Made by a program: the position numbers and the translations under genes
Shown here: piece after piece, positions 19,559 to 30,001 of the stretch
Layout: each line of letters opens with the position of its first letter
Numbering within the stretch: position 1 is the stretch's first letter
Source: Aphanomyces cochlioides
Taxonomy: Eukaryota; Oomycota; Saprolegniomycetes; Saprolegniales; Verrucalvaceae
Direction: 5' to 3'
NCBI GenBank assembly: GCA_019828595.1
Contig: JAHQRK010000005.1
Coordinates: 3,410,001-3,474,000, forward strand
DNA length: 64,000 nt
Notes under the pieces: model-generated
Databases searched by the model: none
The model's input: only the letters and a program-made list of their open reading frames with translations
What the model was told of the DNA's origin: nothing

Positions 19559-20146
19559 CACGATACCAAACCGAGAATGGCTGAAAAGCGTGGGAGCCAA
19601 TCAATTTCAAATATTTTTGGGGAAATCCTATGATTGGCTAAAAATACAAGCGGCGTTTCTGGAGCACATCGTGTGCTCCGTCAACAGGTGTCCCCATGCC
19701 GACGGTGGAATGGAGCTTACGGAGCTCCACGACCACAAACAAGCGCGGCCACAGGACGCAGGCGGCACAAGTAAAAAGAATCCCCAATAAATGCAAATTA
19801 TTTATTTTAATAAATTCAAATTATTTATTTCAATTATACTTCGAAGTTAACTGTAATACAAAAGATTAAAAATGAAAACTTTATTGTCGTTTTAATAAAA
19901 ACTGGAGTCGTGCGGAATAAATTTTGACGCAAGCAAATTGACGCATACAAATTCCAAGTGAAATGAAATTGAATGTTTCGAACATGTTTTCAAAAATTTA
20001 AAACGTTTGACATTACACTATTTAATGGTCACGATTGAGGACAATATAAGAAAAGTTTAGTAAACTTTAAATAGTGTATGCGTCAATCATTTTCAAAACA
20101 TCTCAAATTTCCAGTTTTGGACCCAAACGACAATATTTGATCCAAT
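19559..20146. other. AT-rich intergenic with a shared repeat
   Basis: No gene. The 23-bp sequence at 19762-19784 (GCGGCACAAGTAAAAAGAAT plus CCC) occurs again exactly at 22717-22739 inside the foldback element, so it is probably transposon-derived. Confidence 0.5.
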
Positions 20147-21118
20147 TTAATAATACTTCCGTATCGCTTGCACCAAACCATTCATGACCATATCGGTCTC
20201 TGCGCGTCGTGGAAAAAACCACGAGCGCCATAGAAACTCATCCACATAGGAAGGCAATAACTCCTTGCGGATACCGCGCATGCACTTCATGCGGTGCTTA
20301 ATACGGACCTCCCAGAGGCCTTCGATCGTTTGTGTGTGGGCTCCTGTCGCAGGATCCACGAAGTTTTCGGAATGATTCACCCAAAAATGGGTAAAGTTCT
20401 TGTGGCGCAGCCGAGCGCTCGTCGAAAGATTGTGCCGTCCATTTGACGACACGTACGAAGCGAACTTGTCGGACTTGATAGTCGTCCCTGGCTTGATGTG
20501 CTGGTCTATCACGTCCGACAAAGTCGGCTTCGTACGGTCGTCGTAAACAAGGCGAGCAAACCATTTGCCGATGGTCCGATCGACACCGCCAAAGAGCCAA
20601 AAATCCTGGTGGCGGGTCCCGCCGCGGGACCCGCTCAGCGACGTTTCGTCAATCTCGACGATGGATCCATTTCCACCGACCTAAAATAGTGTTAGAAAAC
20701 TGAAATTGGTGTGAAATAAAATAGTGTAAATCAAAAATAGTATAGAATACCTGCATTTCATCCGACAAAGCTCCTTGGAGCAAATGTCCCGGCACCATTG
20801 GTAGAAGTCGATCGCGAATGGCTTTGACACTTTCTTCTCGCACTTTGCCTTGGGCACAGGCTTTTCAGAAGCCCAGTCCCACATGAGTCGTATGGACTGG
20901 CACAATGATACTCGCGAGCCGGCGAAAAAAGAGCCGTGCTTAATGCTCAACTCGAAGCCTTTACAAGCGGCTCTTCTGCAGCGCCAGCGTGTTGGCTTGT
21001 CCTTCGTCAACGACAGTTTCATTGGATTGGCGCACTTGGCGCAGTGTGCCGATGACTTGAGCAAGCTAACACGCTGGCACCACTGCTCACAGTCTCGCTC
21101 GTTTGTCGTTGCAGCCAT
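20147..21118 (-). pseudogene. Merlin/IS1016-like (ISXO2-type) transposase, frame broken
   Basis: From ATG 21118 the first exon has a zinc-finger motif (CAKC...WRCRRAACKG) and the helical region before the catalytic core. After an intron at 20681-20750 (70 bp) the core follows with D in IVEIDETSLSG, D in IKSDKFASY and E in TQTIEGLWEVR, the DDE set of the IS1595/ISXO2 fold that defines Merlin elements. The frame of the first exon (WCRDICSKEL) does not match the one that splices into the core (ALSDEMQ); a one-base shift near 20775-20790 is needed. The core itself is open to the stop at 20147. Terminal repeats were not found. Confidence 0.85.
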
Positions 21119-22267
21119 GATGACGTCAAATGAGAAATCGGCCAAGAAGCGGTTGTCATAACGCCCCACATTGTGGGGACCTTGTGCATTGCGTGCCATG
21201 AGAAGCGAAAGACGAAGTGGGGCCCTCCAGCGACGACCTAACCCTACATAAAACAATTCTTATTGGATAAAATAGTCGAAGTAACGTTAAGGGCTAGTCT
21301 GAATACCCATCAATTTTTTTATTCCATAAAACTGAAATGACATTTTGCAAAAATTTTCCAAAGTTCCAAATTCACAATTTAAAATGAAATAGTTGGTGAA
21401 TTTGTTATTTGTCTGGACGCCACAACTTGAGGCCCACAAGAAACTTCAACATAATCGGTACAGACGATTGTTGTCATACTGCTGTGTCAGTCTCTTCCGA
21501 CCGGAAACTTTGAAATGAGCCAGAGATGAGCAAGGCTCGATCACTGTCGCTTCTCAGAGTGTTAGAACATGCAACAGTGATAATATATAGTGTGTGCGTG
21601 TATTTTTGTAGAGATGGCAAGCTGAATCTCAAGCTTGACTCGATCACTGCGTTCATGACGAAAATATGTCATAAAAAATAGACCAATTCGGTCCATTTTT
21701 TTATGGCATAATATGGCCAAAACTCCAGAAAATTGTGAAAAAAAACGCTTTGAAAAGGTGGCATCCAGACAGTCAAAATTGAAAATTATGGCATATTTCG
21801 AATTATGGCATTTTTGGCATTTTTATGCCATTTTTGGTGGCATCCAGACCCACCCTAAATTGTTGTGTGAATTGACATTAGTCGACCAATCATACTGTCA
21901 AATACCTAAGAAGCACTAAAAGTAGCGCTCCACAAAGGGAAATTGCACAGATCTTGCACGCTTGCAATGGCTAAGCACCATACCACGCGGACGACGTCAG
22001 ACATCCGCCCAGAAAATTGCGCTCACCGAAGCGAAGCGGAGGTCGAGTGTAAAATTTTCTGCAGGCGGATGACTCGAAGGGGGGGGGGCCCAACGTGCAC
22101 CAAAAAGGGTCCTCTTTATTTTAATTCTCATCGGGAAAGGCGGCAGGTAGGCCGTAAGGCCGTGCCGCCACTCTGATGAGGCCTGTTTGAGTACTTGGCC
22201 TGTTCAGCTTGATTGTGATTGACTGAATGTTTGTCAGTTATTCGTGATGATTGGTAGATTATTTTAT
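21119..22267. other. Transposon-flank DNA
   Basis: Noncoding, with poly-A/T runs, GGCATTTTTGGCATTTTTATGCC-like repeats near 21780-21840 and a run of nine G at about 22081. No gene is supported. Confidence 0.45.
21290..21856. mobile_element. Possible MITE with imperfect ends
   Basis: AGGGCTAGTCTGAATACC at 21290 resembles the reverse complement of the end at 21856 (AGGGTGGGTCTGGATGCC), with several mismatches. The interior has a further GTGGCATCCAGAC copy and no coding capacity. The ends are too diverged to be sure. Confidence 0.3.
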
Positions 22268-22906
22268 CCAATCAATTGGGCTCGGACGTCGCTGGAGTGG
22301 TTAATTAATGGGCTCCTTAAGTTTCCAGCTAAATTCCGGATAAAAGCTATTATCCGGATGTATTTTCCCGCTAATGGTCGGATAATGTGGTTTTATCCGG
22401 ACGCTATATGCCTTTGTGTTGTGTTAATTTATTAAAATAAATAATTTTCATTTATTGTTGATTTTCCAGACCCCGTTCAATCGAATCACGCCGGCGGATC
22501 GATTCACCAATCGACGCCATTGGCTAATAAATATTTTGGGCGATTTTGATTGGCTGAATAAAATTTTAAAGAAAGTACAGTTCCCATGAGAGAAAGTACT
22601 GTTCTAATTTTCATTCGTCCAATGTATTGGCGCGATTGGAGATTGATACAAAAAACGAGTCCAAATTCGGAAATTTCTAGCGAATCCACAATATTGTGCC
22701 GCGTGGCACAAGTAACGCGGCACAAGTAAAAAGAATCCCATATATATGGCATATAACGTCCGGATAAAACCACATTATCCGACCATTAGCGGGAAAATAC
22801 ATCCGGATAATAGCTTTTATCCGGAATTTAGCTGGAAACTTAAGGAGCCCATTAATTAACCACTCCAGCGACGTCCGACTCGGACGGTCCGAGCCCAATT
22901 GATTGG
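22268..22906. mobile_element. Foldback element with long inverted arms
   Basis: The arm at 22268-22412 (starting CCAATCAATTGGGCTCGGAC) is repeated almost perfectly in reverse complement at 22748-22906. Differences are one substitution and a short duplicated CGGACGTCC-like stretch in the right arm. A 335-bp noncoding loop separates them. Each arm carries several TATCCGGAT motifs. The two arms could form a long hairpin; this is the structure of a foldback or long-TIR MITE. Confidence 0.75.
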
Positions 22907-23414
22907 CGCAGTTGTAGTAACGCTTGAAATGACAACACTCAATGTTGAAGTTTGCATCGAAAACGCCACAGAATTGCGACCTGGCGCTTGATTTAGAATC
23001 AAGGAACACCATTGATTCTTGCTTGGAGCAGCGGAAGACCACGGGAAATGAAAACGCGAGGCAGATGGACGCCGGAGATCTTGGATTTGGTCAGTTTTAT
23101 GTGTCCCCGGCAGAGAGCCATCCATGGAAAGGCGCTCTGAGCAGAACAGTGTCAAATCGAAGAGATAACATCACCAAGTCCTCATCGTAGTGCCATACAC
23201 AGCCGCGAATTCCACGGAAAGCTGCCCAACGACGAGGCATCGCGTGCTCTCGCCACGCATTTCCTGAAGCCTCTCGACCCGTATTTAAGCATACAAGACT
23301 GGATATCCATGGGTGTCTCACACCCACGAACATTTTGTCATCAAAGGCGCACCCAGCGACATTGCTGGTTGTTGTCGCATGATGCTCATTTTTCAATTGA
23401 CTTCCTGGTTGTCG

Positions 23415-23945
23415 ATGGGCCGCGCGAGAACGAACAGCAAGAAGGGCATCGTGCTCTTCGATCCAGTGGACTTCGTGCAATCCGCCGACAGATGCTCGAG
23501 TTTGGCAGACTATGCCGCCGTTGTGCGTTTGAAGAAGCGATCTTTCAGGTCATTGAGCATGACCAAGTCTTTGCAAATTGCTCTGGAGCCCCCTGTGAAA
23601 CGCCAAAATGGCCTGAATGCGCCACGTTCCCGCAAGGGGATCACGCTCTTTGACTCGCAAGAATTCACTCTCGCGACTGGCAAGCGCTTGCCGAGGAAAC
23701 GAAGCTTTGTGAAGCAACCCGTGAGCACTCCAAACGAGACAAAGTTGGCCGTCGAAAGCGTGGCGTATGAGTTCCATTCGTTCAACCCAACTCTAGCTGA
23801 GGCCATCGTGGTCGACGATGAAGAGTCGTCGCTCCGTGGAGAATGCTATTCATGGATTGACATCGCCGCCGACGTGGAGGACATTCCAATCCTCGAGGAA
23901 GAGCCCGTAGCCTTCAAGTTTTACGCCAAGGAGATCCTGCTGTAG
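23415..23945 (+). CDS. LFD/TGK family protein 1 (two motif copies)
   Basis: A 176-residue protein. ATG 23415 (MGRARTNSKKGIVLFDPVDF) was chosen because relatives also begin a few residues before the motif. It has two modules: KKGIVLFDPVDF followed by a basic stretch, and RKGITLFDSQEFTLATGKRL followed by RKRSF. The C-terminus has VEDIPILEEEP, also found in two relatives. Five genes within 4.8 kb share this plan, so they are local duplicates. Basic patches and no membrane segment suggest a soluble protein. No known domain was recognised, and function is unknown. Confidence 0.7.
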   Translation: MGRARTNSKKGIVLFDPVDFVQSADRCSSLADYAAVVRLKKRSFRSLSMTKSLQIALEPPVKRQNGLNAPRSRKGITLFDSQEFTLATGKRLPRKRSFVKQPVSTPNETKLAVESVAYEFHSFNPTLAEAIVVDDEESSLRGECYSWIDIAADVEDIPILEEEPVAFKFYAKEILL

Positions 23946-24247
23946 TCCCAACGGCGTCGTCATAGATAGAGAGCGAGGCTCGACCGACGGAAGTCGCAGT
24001 CTCCAGTATTTATAATCGATCTTTCCATCTCAAAGTCTCAAAAGTTCCGCTACGTACTGCTGTAGCCCTCATAAAGCTCTCGACACTGCTGCAAGGCGAA
24101 GACAAGGACAGCTAGAAGGCACCGTCCCCACCGTGGAGGCGGCGGAGGCTACGTGGAAGAGCGCGCTGAAGTTGTAGAGAGTCGATGGTTGTCGTGTTAG
24201 AATTATAAATACATGACGTGTGGCTACCAGTGGCCACCGTTTGCAGT
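23946..24247. other. Intergenic, convergent 3' ends
   Basis: Lies between two LFD/TGK genes that point toward each other. No gene is seen. Confidence 0.5.
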
Positions 24248-24670
24248 CTAATTTTGAAGAAGACTGCCGACGATGATGCCCCAGAGGTTGGAGAATCCCT
24301 TCTTCTTCATGACCGCTTCCGACGCGGTTGCTTCCTGTACGGCTGTCTTGCGTGACTTGTCGGATCGGCTCTTCTCGCTCGATTCCAGGCGGGCGTTGGC
24401 GCTGCGTGGAGCTTGCGCGGCTTTGCAGCGTTCATTGTCTAATGAAGTCCGACGGCGGGAGACTGGAGCTGTCCGCGGTGGCGAGTCAAACTCGGACTTG
24501 GCTCTGCGCTTGGTGTGGATCACGGACTGCATGGCAGACGCGTTGTCCTTGGCAAAGTCAGGCTTCCAGCTCAAGTAATTCCCCGTCAAGCGCGTGTATT
24601 CCTCCGAGTCAAAGAGAATGATCCCCTGCTTGGGCGCAGCAGCATTCGAGGTGGTGTCGGGGCGTGCCAT
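24248..24670 (-). CDS. LFD/TGK family protein 2
   Basis: A 140-residue protein starting at 24670. The motif near the N-terminus is KQGIILFDSEEYTRLTGNYL followed by SWKPDF. The rest is Ser/Arg/Lys-rich (TKRRAKSEFDSPPRTAP, SSEKSRSDKSRK) and probably disordered, ending in a short hydrophobic stretch (NLWGIIVGSLL). Only one motif copy and no IPxLEE element are present. It lies opposite to its plus-strand relatives. Function unknown. Confidence 0.68.
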   Translation of the reverse strand: MARPDTTSNAAAPKQGIILFDSEEYTRLTGNYLSWKPDFAKDNASAMQSVIHTKRRAKSEFDSPPRTAPVSRRRTSLDNERCKAAQAPRSANARLESSEKSRSDKSRKTAVQEATASEAVMKKKGFSNLWGIIVGSLLQN

Positions 24671-25383
24671 GGCGTTCTTTGCGACGTCGAGATGATTGCA
24701 AAATGATCTTGGCGAGCATCTTTGACCAACTTTTCAACAACATCTGCCCAAGACAATCAACAAGCTTGTAATGCCGCTGCCGGGTGGAAATCCCATCGAG
24801 CCTTTAATCTCAAAGGTCAATGCCTCCATCAATCTATCCTCATTGCCAAGCTCTCCATGAGCAGCTCTCCATGGTCATGGCGGAATGCCAGCTAGCGTAG
24901 AGCTCATGGTGGAGCATCCTAAAGTCTACAGTGTACTTCGTCTGCATTCCAAGGTAGACAACTTGGCGCAAGACGTTGGATTACTTACAGGAAAGCTAGC
25001 TTCAACGTCGCAGGATGAGCTTTTCAATGGCCACGACACGTTGGCCACCGTGCACTTTGCACTTTGGAGTCCATGAGTGTGACAGAGTCGTATGACAGAC
25101 TTTTACAAAAGGCAAGATGGAATTCGAGACGGCAATCTCGACAGAGCTACGAGTAGAAGCGGCGCTCATGAAAGGCAAAGCCAGATCTACGGAGCTGTAG
25201 ATGGCGATGGACGAAATCTCATGCCGCAAAGAGTGAGTGGAAGACCCAACGTGGATCGGTTGGGGTGAGATTGACCTCTTGCTGCATCTTTGGATTGTAC
25301 GAGAAATGCGAACGCGCGTTCTTTTCGGCAGCACCACACGGCAGTCGGAAGCTCATTTTTCGTTGTTTGCTCTTGCATGCATT
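24671..25383. other. Intergenic, divergent promoters
   Basis: Lies between two divergent LFD/TGK genes. Short frames only; no clear promoter element. Confidence 0.45.
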
Positions 25384-26217
25384 ATGACACTGCGAGCAAG
25401 TGCCAAGAGAGGCGTCAAGCTCTTTGACCCGAATGAATTCCTCCAAACGACGGGAAAACTTCTCGGATGGAAGGTCCCCCCGCAACCGTCCAGAGTTCTC
25501 CCCACGCGAGTCAAAGACATCGACATGACGCTCGCATCGGACGCAATGCCAAACTACTGGAATGAAACGCTGCGACCTGATCCTCCTGCACTGCCTGGCA
25601 TCATGCTCTTCGACGCGGAAGAATACACAAAACGAACGGGCAAACACATGAGCCCCAAGACGATCTTTGCGGCGGAATGCCCCCCTCAACCCATCGAGAT
25701 GAATTTCGGCGCAGGATTTCAATCCCAGCGGTCGAGAGCACCGCCGGAGACACTCACGTCGCGGTCGTTTATCAAAATCCCCATCGCCCCCTTCGACACA
25801 AACATCCCCGCCCCGATACAGCCCAGCGGCGGGTGGAAACCTTTCTTCCTTGAGAAGACACGACCACGACAGAAGAACAGCTGCTGGAATTTCTTCTTCC
25901 CCAAGAAAGCCCGTGCTTTCCCCAACGACGTGGAGCCAAGGACTCCAACAGCAACGTCGTTCAGATCGACTCATGTTGCTCGCTCGTCGCAGCAACACAG
26001 GCCAACGGAAGCGTCGATCTTTGACATTCTATTCCCCCGTCGCCCCATTCGAATCAAACTCAAAGCCTCGAAGAAACAAGTAACGATTATGGGCGACGAC
26101 ATTCCCATGCTCGAAGAGTCGGACGACGACGACGACGCCTTCGACGAATGGTGGACCATCAGCACGATGGGCCGCCCGAACAAACACGCGACTATTCAAC
26201 CACACTTTATTACATAA
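25384..26217 (+). CDS. LFD/TGK family protein 3 (two motif copies)
   Basis: A 277-residue protein from ATG 25384 (MTLRASAKRGVKLFDPNEFL). The first motif continues TTGKLLGWK and the second is LPGIMLFDAEEYTKRTGKHM. A long Pro/Arg/Lys-rich middle follows, then a second basic region and the acidic element DDIPMLEESDDDDDAFDEW near the C-terminus. It is the longest member and shows the full plan: motif, motif, basic linker, IPxLEE. The in-frame extension upstream to 25237 has no family match and was left out. Confidence 0.7.
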   Translation: MTLRASAKRGVKLFDPNEFLQTTGKLLGWKVPPQPSRVLPTRVKDIDMTLASDAMPNYWNETLRPDPPALPGIMLFDAEEYTKRTGKHMSPKTIFAAECPPQPIEMNFGAGFQSQRSRAPPETLTSRSFIKIPIAPFDTNIPAPIQPSGGWKPFFLEKTRPRQKNSCWNFFFPKKARAFPNDVEPRTPTATSFRSTHVARSSQQHRPTEASIFDILFPRRPIRIKLKASKKQVTIMGDDIPMLEESDDDDDAFDEWWTISTMGRPNKHATIQPHFIT

Positions 26218-27009
26218 ACCAGGCTAGAGCCACTGGAAGCTGGAAGCCTGTAGACAACGTAGCATATGCGCAGTCAAGACACACGTGCGCGATTCTAGTA
26301 GTGATGAACAAGTCTTACCTGCTACTTTATAAATCAAACCTTATACTCTATCAACCATTGCATGGTTATACTCTGTCCCTAACCTGTCGACAGTCGTCTG
26401 TAAGTCTCGCAGGATCTTTATCGCTCAGCGGAATAATGTCCCCCCACTGCCCCCAGTCCCCCCCTTTGTTCTCTTTGTCAGAGGCTGTTGACACACCCAA
26501 GTGAGGGATCAATTAAATCGCGCACGCTATGCATAACGTTCTGAAAGAAATGTGTAAGTTGATGACAATGGTTGTTGATTGCATAAACATTTTGACAGTG
26601 AATACCGGTAATCACCCATCCAAGACATCAAGGTTCTTGAATCTTGACGAGAACAATCCGCGCGACAATCTGTGATAAACAAGCTCTCTGGCGCAGTGAT
26701 AACACGCGGAGCATTGCACTGACCACGGCGTGGGGGATGTAATTGCCGACTGTTCTTGTCGTTTTCCTCGACAATGTGACAAACCACCGGACAAAATAGT
26801 CGGTCAACATATACCAATAGCTGGTCGACTGGTGCTAAATTTGCCAACTTTTTGGGTTATTTTGACGGAAATGTGAGCTATTTTGACTGATATGGCCTGT
26901 ATCGACACCTTGAAAACGATGGCGGAGATCCGTGTCCATCATATGGCCCGCGTTTCATGCTGGACGTTGTTGACCACTTCTCAGCGTGGGCCACTTCTCA
27001 ATTGGGTTC
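26218..27009. other. Intergenic
   Basis: Short overlapping frames on both strands without recognisable family. Lies between two plus-strand LFD/TGK genes and should include the promoter of the second. Confidence 0.45.
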
Positions 27010-27468
27010 ATGGGGATACAGCCAGGAGCTACGACGAAGAAGGGCATCGTGCTCTTTGATGCTGAAGACTACGCTCGAACGACAGGAAAACGCATCAGCT
27101 GGAAGGCTACAGGGGCAAAAAAGGTGGCTACTGCCATGGATATCAAGCCGTGGGTTTCCACCACCTCCGCCGCTCGACGGTGTTCCTTGGAAACTGTCAT
27201 GCGAAGACGCAGTTCGCTCTACATGCTGCGCCAATTTGTAGCCGAAGCGTCCTACCTCGACACACTACGCTCAAAGCCAGACGACGACATCGATCGTCCC
27301 TCTCTCACGGAAACAGTACTCATGACGGAGCGCATTCCCATCCTTGAAGAATTTGACAGCGAAACTACCACAGCGCCGAAACGAAAATCCAAATGCGCCA
27401 TGCGTCTCAGGAAGTTTTGGAGGAATCTCCTTGGAAACAAACGAAGAAACACGACCACCACGATTTAA
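27010..27468 (+). CDS. LFD/TGK family protein 4
   Basis: A 152-residue protein from ATG 27010 (MGIQPGATTKKGIVLFDAED); an in-frame ATG at 26986 is an alternative. The motif reads KKGIVLFDAEDYARTTGKRI then SWKA, the best match to the family consensus. A Ser/Arg-rich middle leads to ERIPILEEFDSE and a strongly basic tail (RKFWRNLLGNKRRN). It has one motif and one IPILEE element. Function unknown; the basic tail could bind nucleic acid or membranes. Confidence 0.68.
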   Translation: MGIQPGATTKKGIVLFDAEDYARTTGKRISWKATGAKKVATAMDIKPWVSTTSAARRCSLETVMRRRSSLYMLRQFVAEASYLDTLRSKPDDDIDRPSLTETVLMTERIPILEEFDSETTTAPKRKSKCAMRLRKFWRNLLGNKRRNTTTTI

Positions 27469-27611
27469 ACCAGCCACGATTCAAGGGCGTGGACCATCGG
27501 AAGTCCATCGTGTTCACATGAAGCCTGCACGCGAATGCAAACCCATCGTCCAGCCATTGCTAGACTGCATCCTGTGTGTAACATGCGACGTAGCTCTCGT
27601 GTGAGTCGGAT

Positions 27612-28169
27612 TTATACACATGGCTCGATGACGAAGAAAACATTTTGGAAGAGTTTAGGCAGCTTTCGTCGCTTGGTTTTCTTGGGCCGTTCGTCTTGGA
27701 GGCGAGGCGATTCAAATAATACATCGGATGAGTTGACTGTCGATGCGCTGCTTCGTTGGTGAGAGAGCGAGCTCGTGGGTTTCCTCGGTGATGACTGCAT
27801 CGACTGGATCGAGGTTGGTTTAAAGTTTATGACGGAGGAAGACAGTGGCGAATGGAGTGAAAATGTCGTCGAGATGATCTCGAGAAAGTCGTCCACGCTT
27901 GTTTCAGCAGCGTGGTTGTAAATCGGTCGCACGATTCGAAAGGATGCAGTCGACAACCGAGGATGAGGTGACGATAAGCTCGACAGAGCCGGGGACTGCA
28001 TCGTCAAGATATCGAGCAAGACTTCGTCGGAATACTTACGCCGAGCAACTCGGTGTTGCATGTTGTAAGCAATGATGTCGTGCAAGTATTCGAGATCGAC
28101 TGGCGCGTAGTCGTCCTTGGTCGGCAGATTCGATTCATCGTAGAGAACGATCCCTGCTGTGCGAGCCAT
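27612..28169 (-). CDS. LFD/TGK family protein 5, divergent
   Basis: A 185-residue protein from ATG 28169 (MARTAGIVLYDESNLPTKDD). The motif is degenerate: GIVLYDE is kept but TGK is lost. A helical region (VDLEYLHDIIAYNMQHRVAR) and a Ser-rich linker follow, ending in a basic patch (KKTKRRKLPKLFQ). It is placed in the family mainly for the motif and its position in the cluster, so membership is less sure. Confidence 0.55.
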   Translation of the reverse strand: MARTAGIVLYDESNLPTKDDYAPVDLEYLHDIIAYNMQHRVARRKYSDEVLLDILTMQSPALSSLSSPHPRLSTASFRIVRPIYNHAAETSVDDFLEIISTTFSLHSPLSSSVINFKPTSIQSMQSSPRKPTSSLSHQRSSASTVNSSDVLFESPRLQDERPKKTKRRKLPKLFQNVFFVIEPCV

Positions 28170-28803
28170 GAAAAATCGAAGAGTGCAAGCAACCAAGCCA
28201 AGTCCACAGACGACGTGATATCGTTTGCATCTTGTCTTCTGATGCAATTCAACCTTACAATCTTCCACGAATCTGGAAGTAGAAGCCACGTTGCATGGAG
28301 AATCAACATGTTGACTGATGGAACTGAAGCCATCCACGAGGAGCTGTCAGCTCATCGATGCTAGCTTTGCTACAGACCTTCATTTATCGATCTTAAGGGC
28401 TTATTCTCAAGCTATTGGACTGCTCAAGAGGCTAGGCCTGTACGCAAGTCCATGGCCTTTGTTGAACGTGCTCAAAAGTTCAGGCAAGTCCGACCATCGA
28501 TCCAGTTAAAACACATTCCGCTTCTTCGTGTATATGTTTCTCCAAGCCAAAGAACCACAGACTAGATGAGTACTCGAGTCAAAGAAGAGAGTCAAAGCCA
28601 TGAAGAAATGGTTGAAGCATCTCAAACGCGTGATACAACCTCTGGAGCGGATTGTTGGTAAGAAACGACGAGCTGAGAGACTGCCACGTCATCCGTAAAG
28701 CCAAAAAGTAGATATCCGGATAAACCTATGAGATTTTATATGATTTTGTACAGGATTTCAATCCGTCCCGACCACCAATTTCAAATTCCAAAGGAAATCT
28801 ACC
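28170..28803. other. Intergenic, divergent promoters of LFD/TGK 5 and RPB6
   Basis: No gene is supported. The RPB6 side carries the TATCCGGATA palindrome. Confidence 0.45.
28713..28722. promoter_or_regulatory. TATCCGGATA palindrome upstream of RPB6
   Basis: A perfect 10-bp palindrome ending 82 bp before the RPB6 ATG, matching the core of the site upstream of the ATP-grasp gene. Confidence 0.45.
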
Positions 28804-29193
28804 ATGGACGACGATCACGACTACGATGGCGGCATGGACGACATGGACAACAACGAAGACGAGCTCCAGGAGGAAGAAATGGAGAACTTTGAAGAAGATG
28901 TCGGTGACGGCGAAGACCGCGTGGAAATCCTCAACGAAGGCGAGAAACAGCCCAATGCGAATCGCATTACGACGCGATATATGACCAAATACGAACGGGC
29001 GCGTGTGTTGGGCACCCGTGCGCTCCAGATCAGCATGAATGCGCCCGTCATGGTGGACATTCAAGGCGAGACCGATCCGCTCAAGATTGCCATGAAGGAA
29101 CTCGCGGAACGCAAGATCCCGATCATTATTCGACGCTATTTGCCCGACGGTTCGTACGAAGACTGGTCGATCGACGAGCTCATCATTGAATAA
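28804..29193 (+). CDS. RPB6: DNA-directed RNA polymerases I, II and III subunit RPABC2
   Basis: A 129-residue intronless gene. The acidic N-terminus ([20 protein letters not shown]) is followed by the conserved core: [53 protein letters not shown] and [14 protein letters not shown]6 is shared by all three nuclear polymerases (the counterpart of bacterial omega) and stabilises the clamp and largest subunit. Length and the acidic tail match fungal and animal proteins. It is convergent with the EGF-rich gene at 29336. Confidence 0.97.
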   Translation: MDDDHDYDGGMDDMDNNEDELQEEEMENFEEDVGDGEDRVEILNEGEKQPNANRITTRYMTKYERARVLGTRALQISMNAPVMVDIQGETDPLKIAMKELAERKIPIIIRRYLPDGSYEDWSIDELIIE

Positions 29194-29335
29194 ACTCCTA
29201 ACTATCTACAGCGACGACTTCTCCCCACTGCGACTGATGGAATGCACTGGGAAGGATGCAAGACGAATGTTTCTATTACCAAATTTAGTATGCACAATGT
29301 AAAACTCACGAGCGGGAGCGGATCTCCACCGTCGC

Positions 29336-30001
29336 TTAATGCACTGTGCTCTGGAACGAGCAGTAGGTGCCATAGTACCCTGGAAAGCACACGCATGTGC
29401 CGGTCTGCTTGTCGCACTTGCCACGGCCACCGCAGTCGCGGCCGTTCGACGAGCCATGGCCGAGCAAGACGTCGGGACCGCTCGGGCATTCCTTGATTGA
29501 GCAGTCGGGGCCGCGGTAGCCCAAGTCGCACACGCAGCCGAGTTGCTTCTGCGCATCCCATGCGTTCACGTACAACGTTGGCGAGTTTGGATTTTGAGCG
29601 ATGATGGTCGAGAGCGTGAGGCAGATGCCGCGGCGGGAGCACTGGTTCGGGCACGACGTACGTTCGCAGGCCATGCCTTCGTAGCCAGGAAAGCACTGGC
29701 AAAGTCCGGTCGAGTGGTCGCAAAGCCCGCGGTTGGAGCATTCCGTCATGGCGTGGGCGGCGTTGTTGGCCGTGGGGACGTCCACGAACGCCGTGCCGCG
29801 CGGACACGTGCGCAGCGAGCAATCGGCGCCTTGGAACATGGGTTCCTGCGCCACGGTGAAGTCGTCGTTGCGGAGGTAGCACGTGCACTTGTCGTTGGCT
29901 CCACACGTCCCTTGGGCATTGCAGCCATTGGGGCAGTACGCCGCCGTGGGTTCTAGGAAGAGCACGACGAGTGACGCGGCGACGGAGGTCAAGAGCTTCA
30001 T
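29336..30001 (-). CDS. Secreted EGF-like repeat protein
   Basis: A 221-residue protein with a signal peptide (MKLLTSVAASLVVLFLEPTA) and cysteine-rich EGF/tenascin-like modules throughout. The modules are CPNGCNAQGTCGANDKCTC, CSNRGLCDHSTGLCQCFPGY, CPNQCSRRGICLT and CGGRGKCDKQTGTCVCFPGY. Between them sit GADCSLRTCPRG and GPDCSIKECPSG linkers of a type common in oomycete and diatom surface proteins. It should be exported and disulphide-bonded, probably wall-associated. No transmembrane segment is seen in this reading; a downstream exon cannot be excluded because a donor-like GTGAGTTT lies just past the stop. Confidence 0.88.
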   Translation of the reverse strand: MKLLTSVAASLVVLFLEPTAAYCPNGCNAQGTCGANDKCTCYLRNDDFTVAQEPMFQGADCSLRTCPRGTAFVDVPTANNAAHAMTECSNRGLCDHSTGLCQCFPGYEGMACERTSCPNQCSRRGICLTLSTIIAQNPNSPTLYVNAWDAQKQLGCVCDLGYRGPDCSIKECPSGPDVLLGHGSSNGRDCGGRGKCDKQTGTCVCFPGYYGTYCSFQSTVH

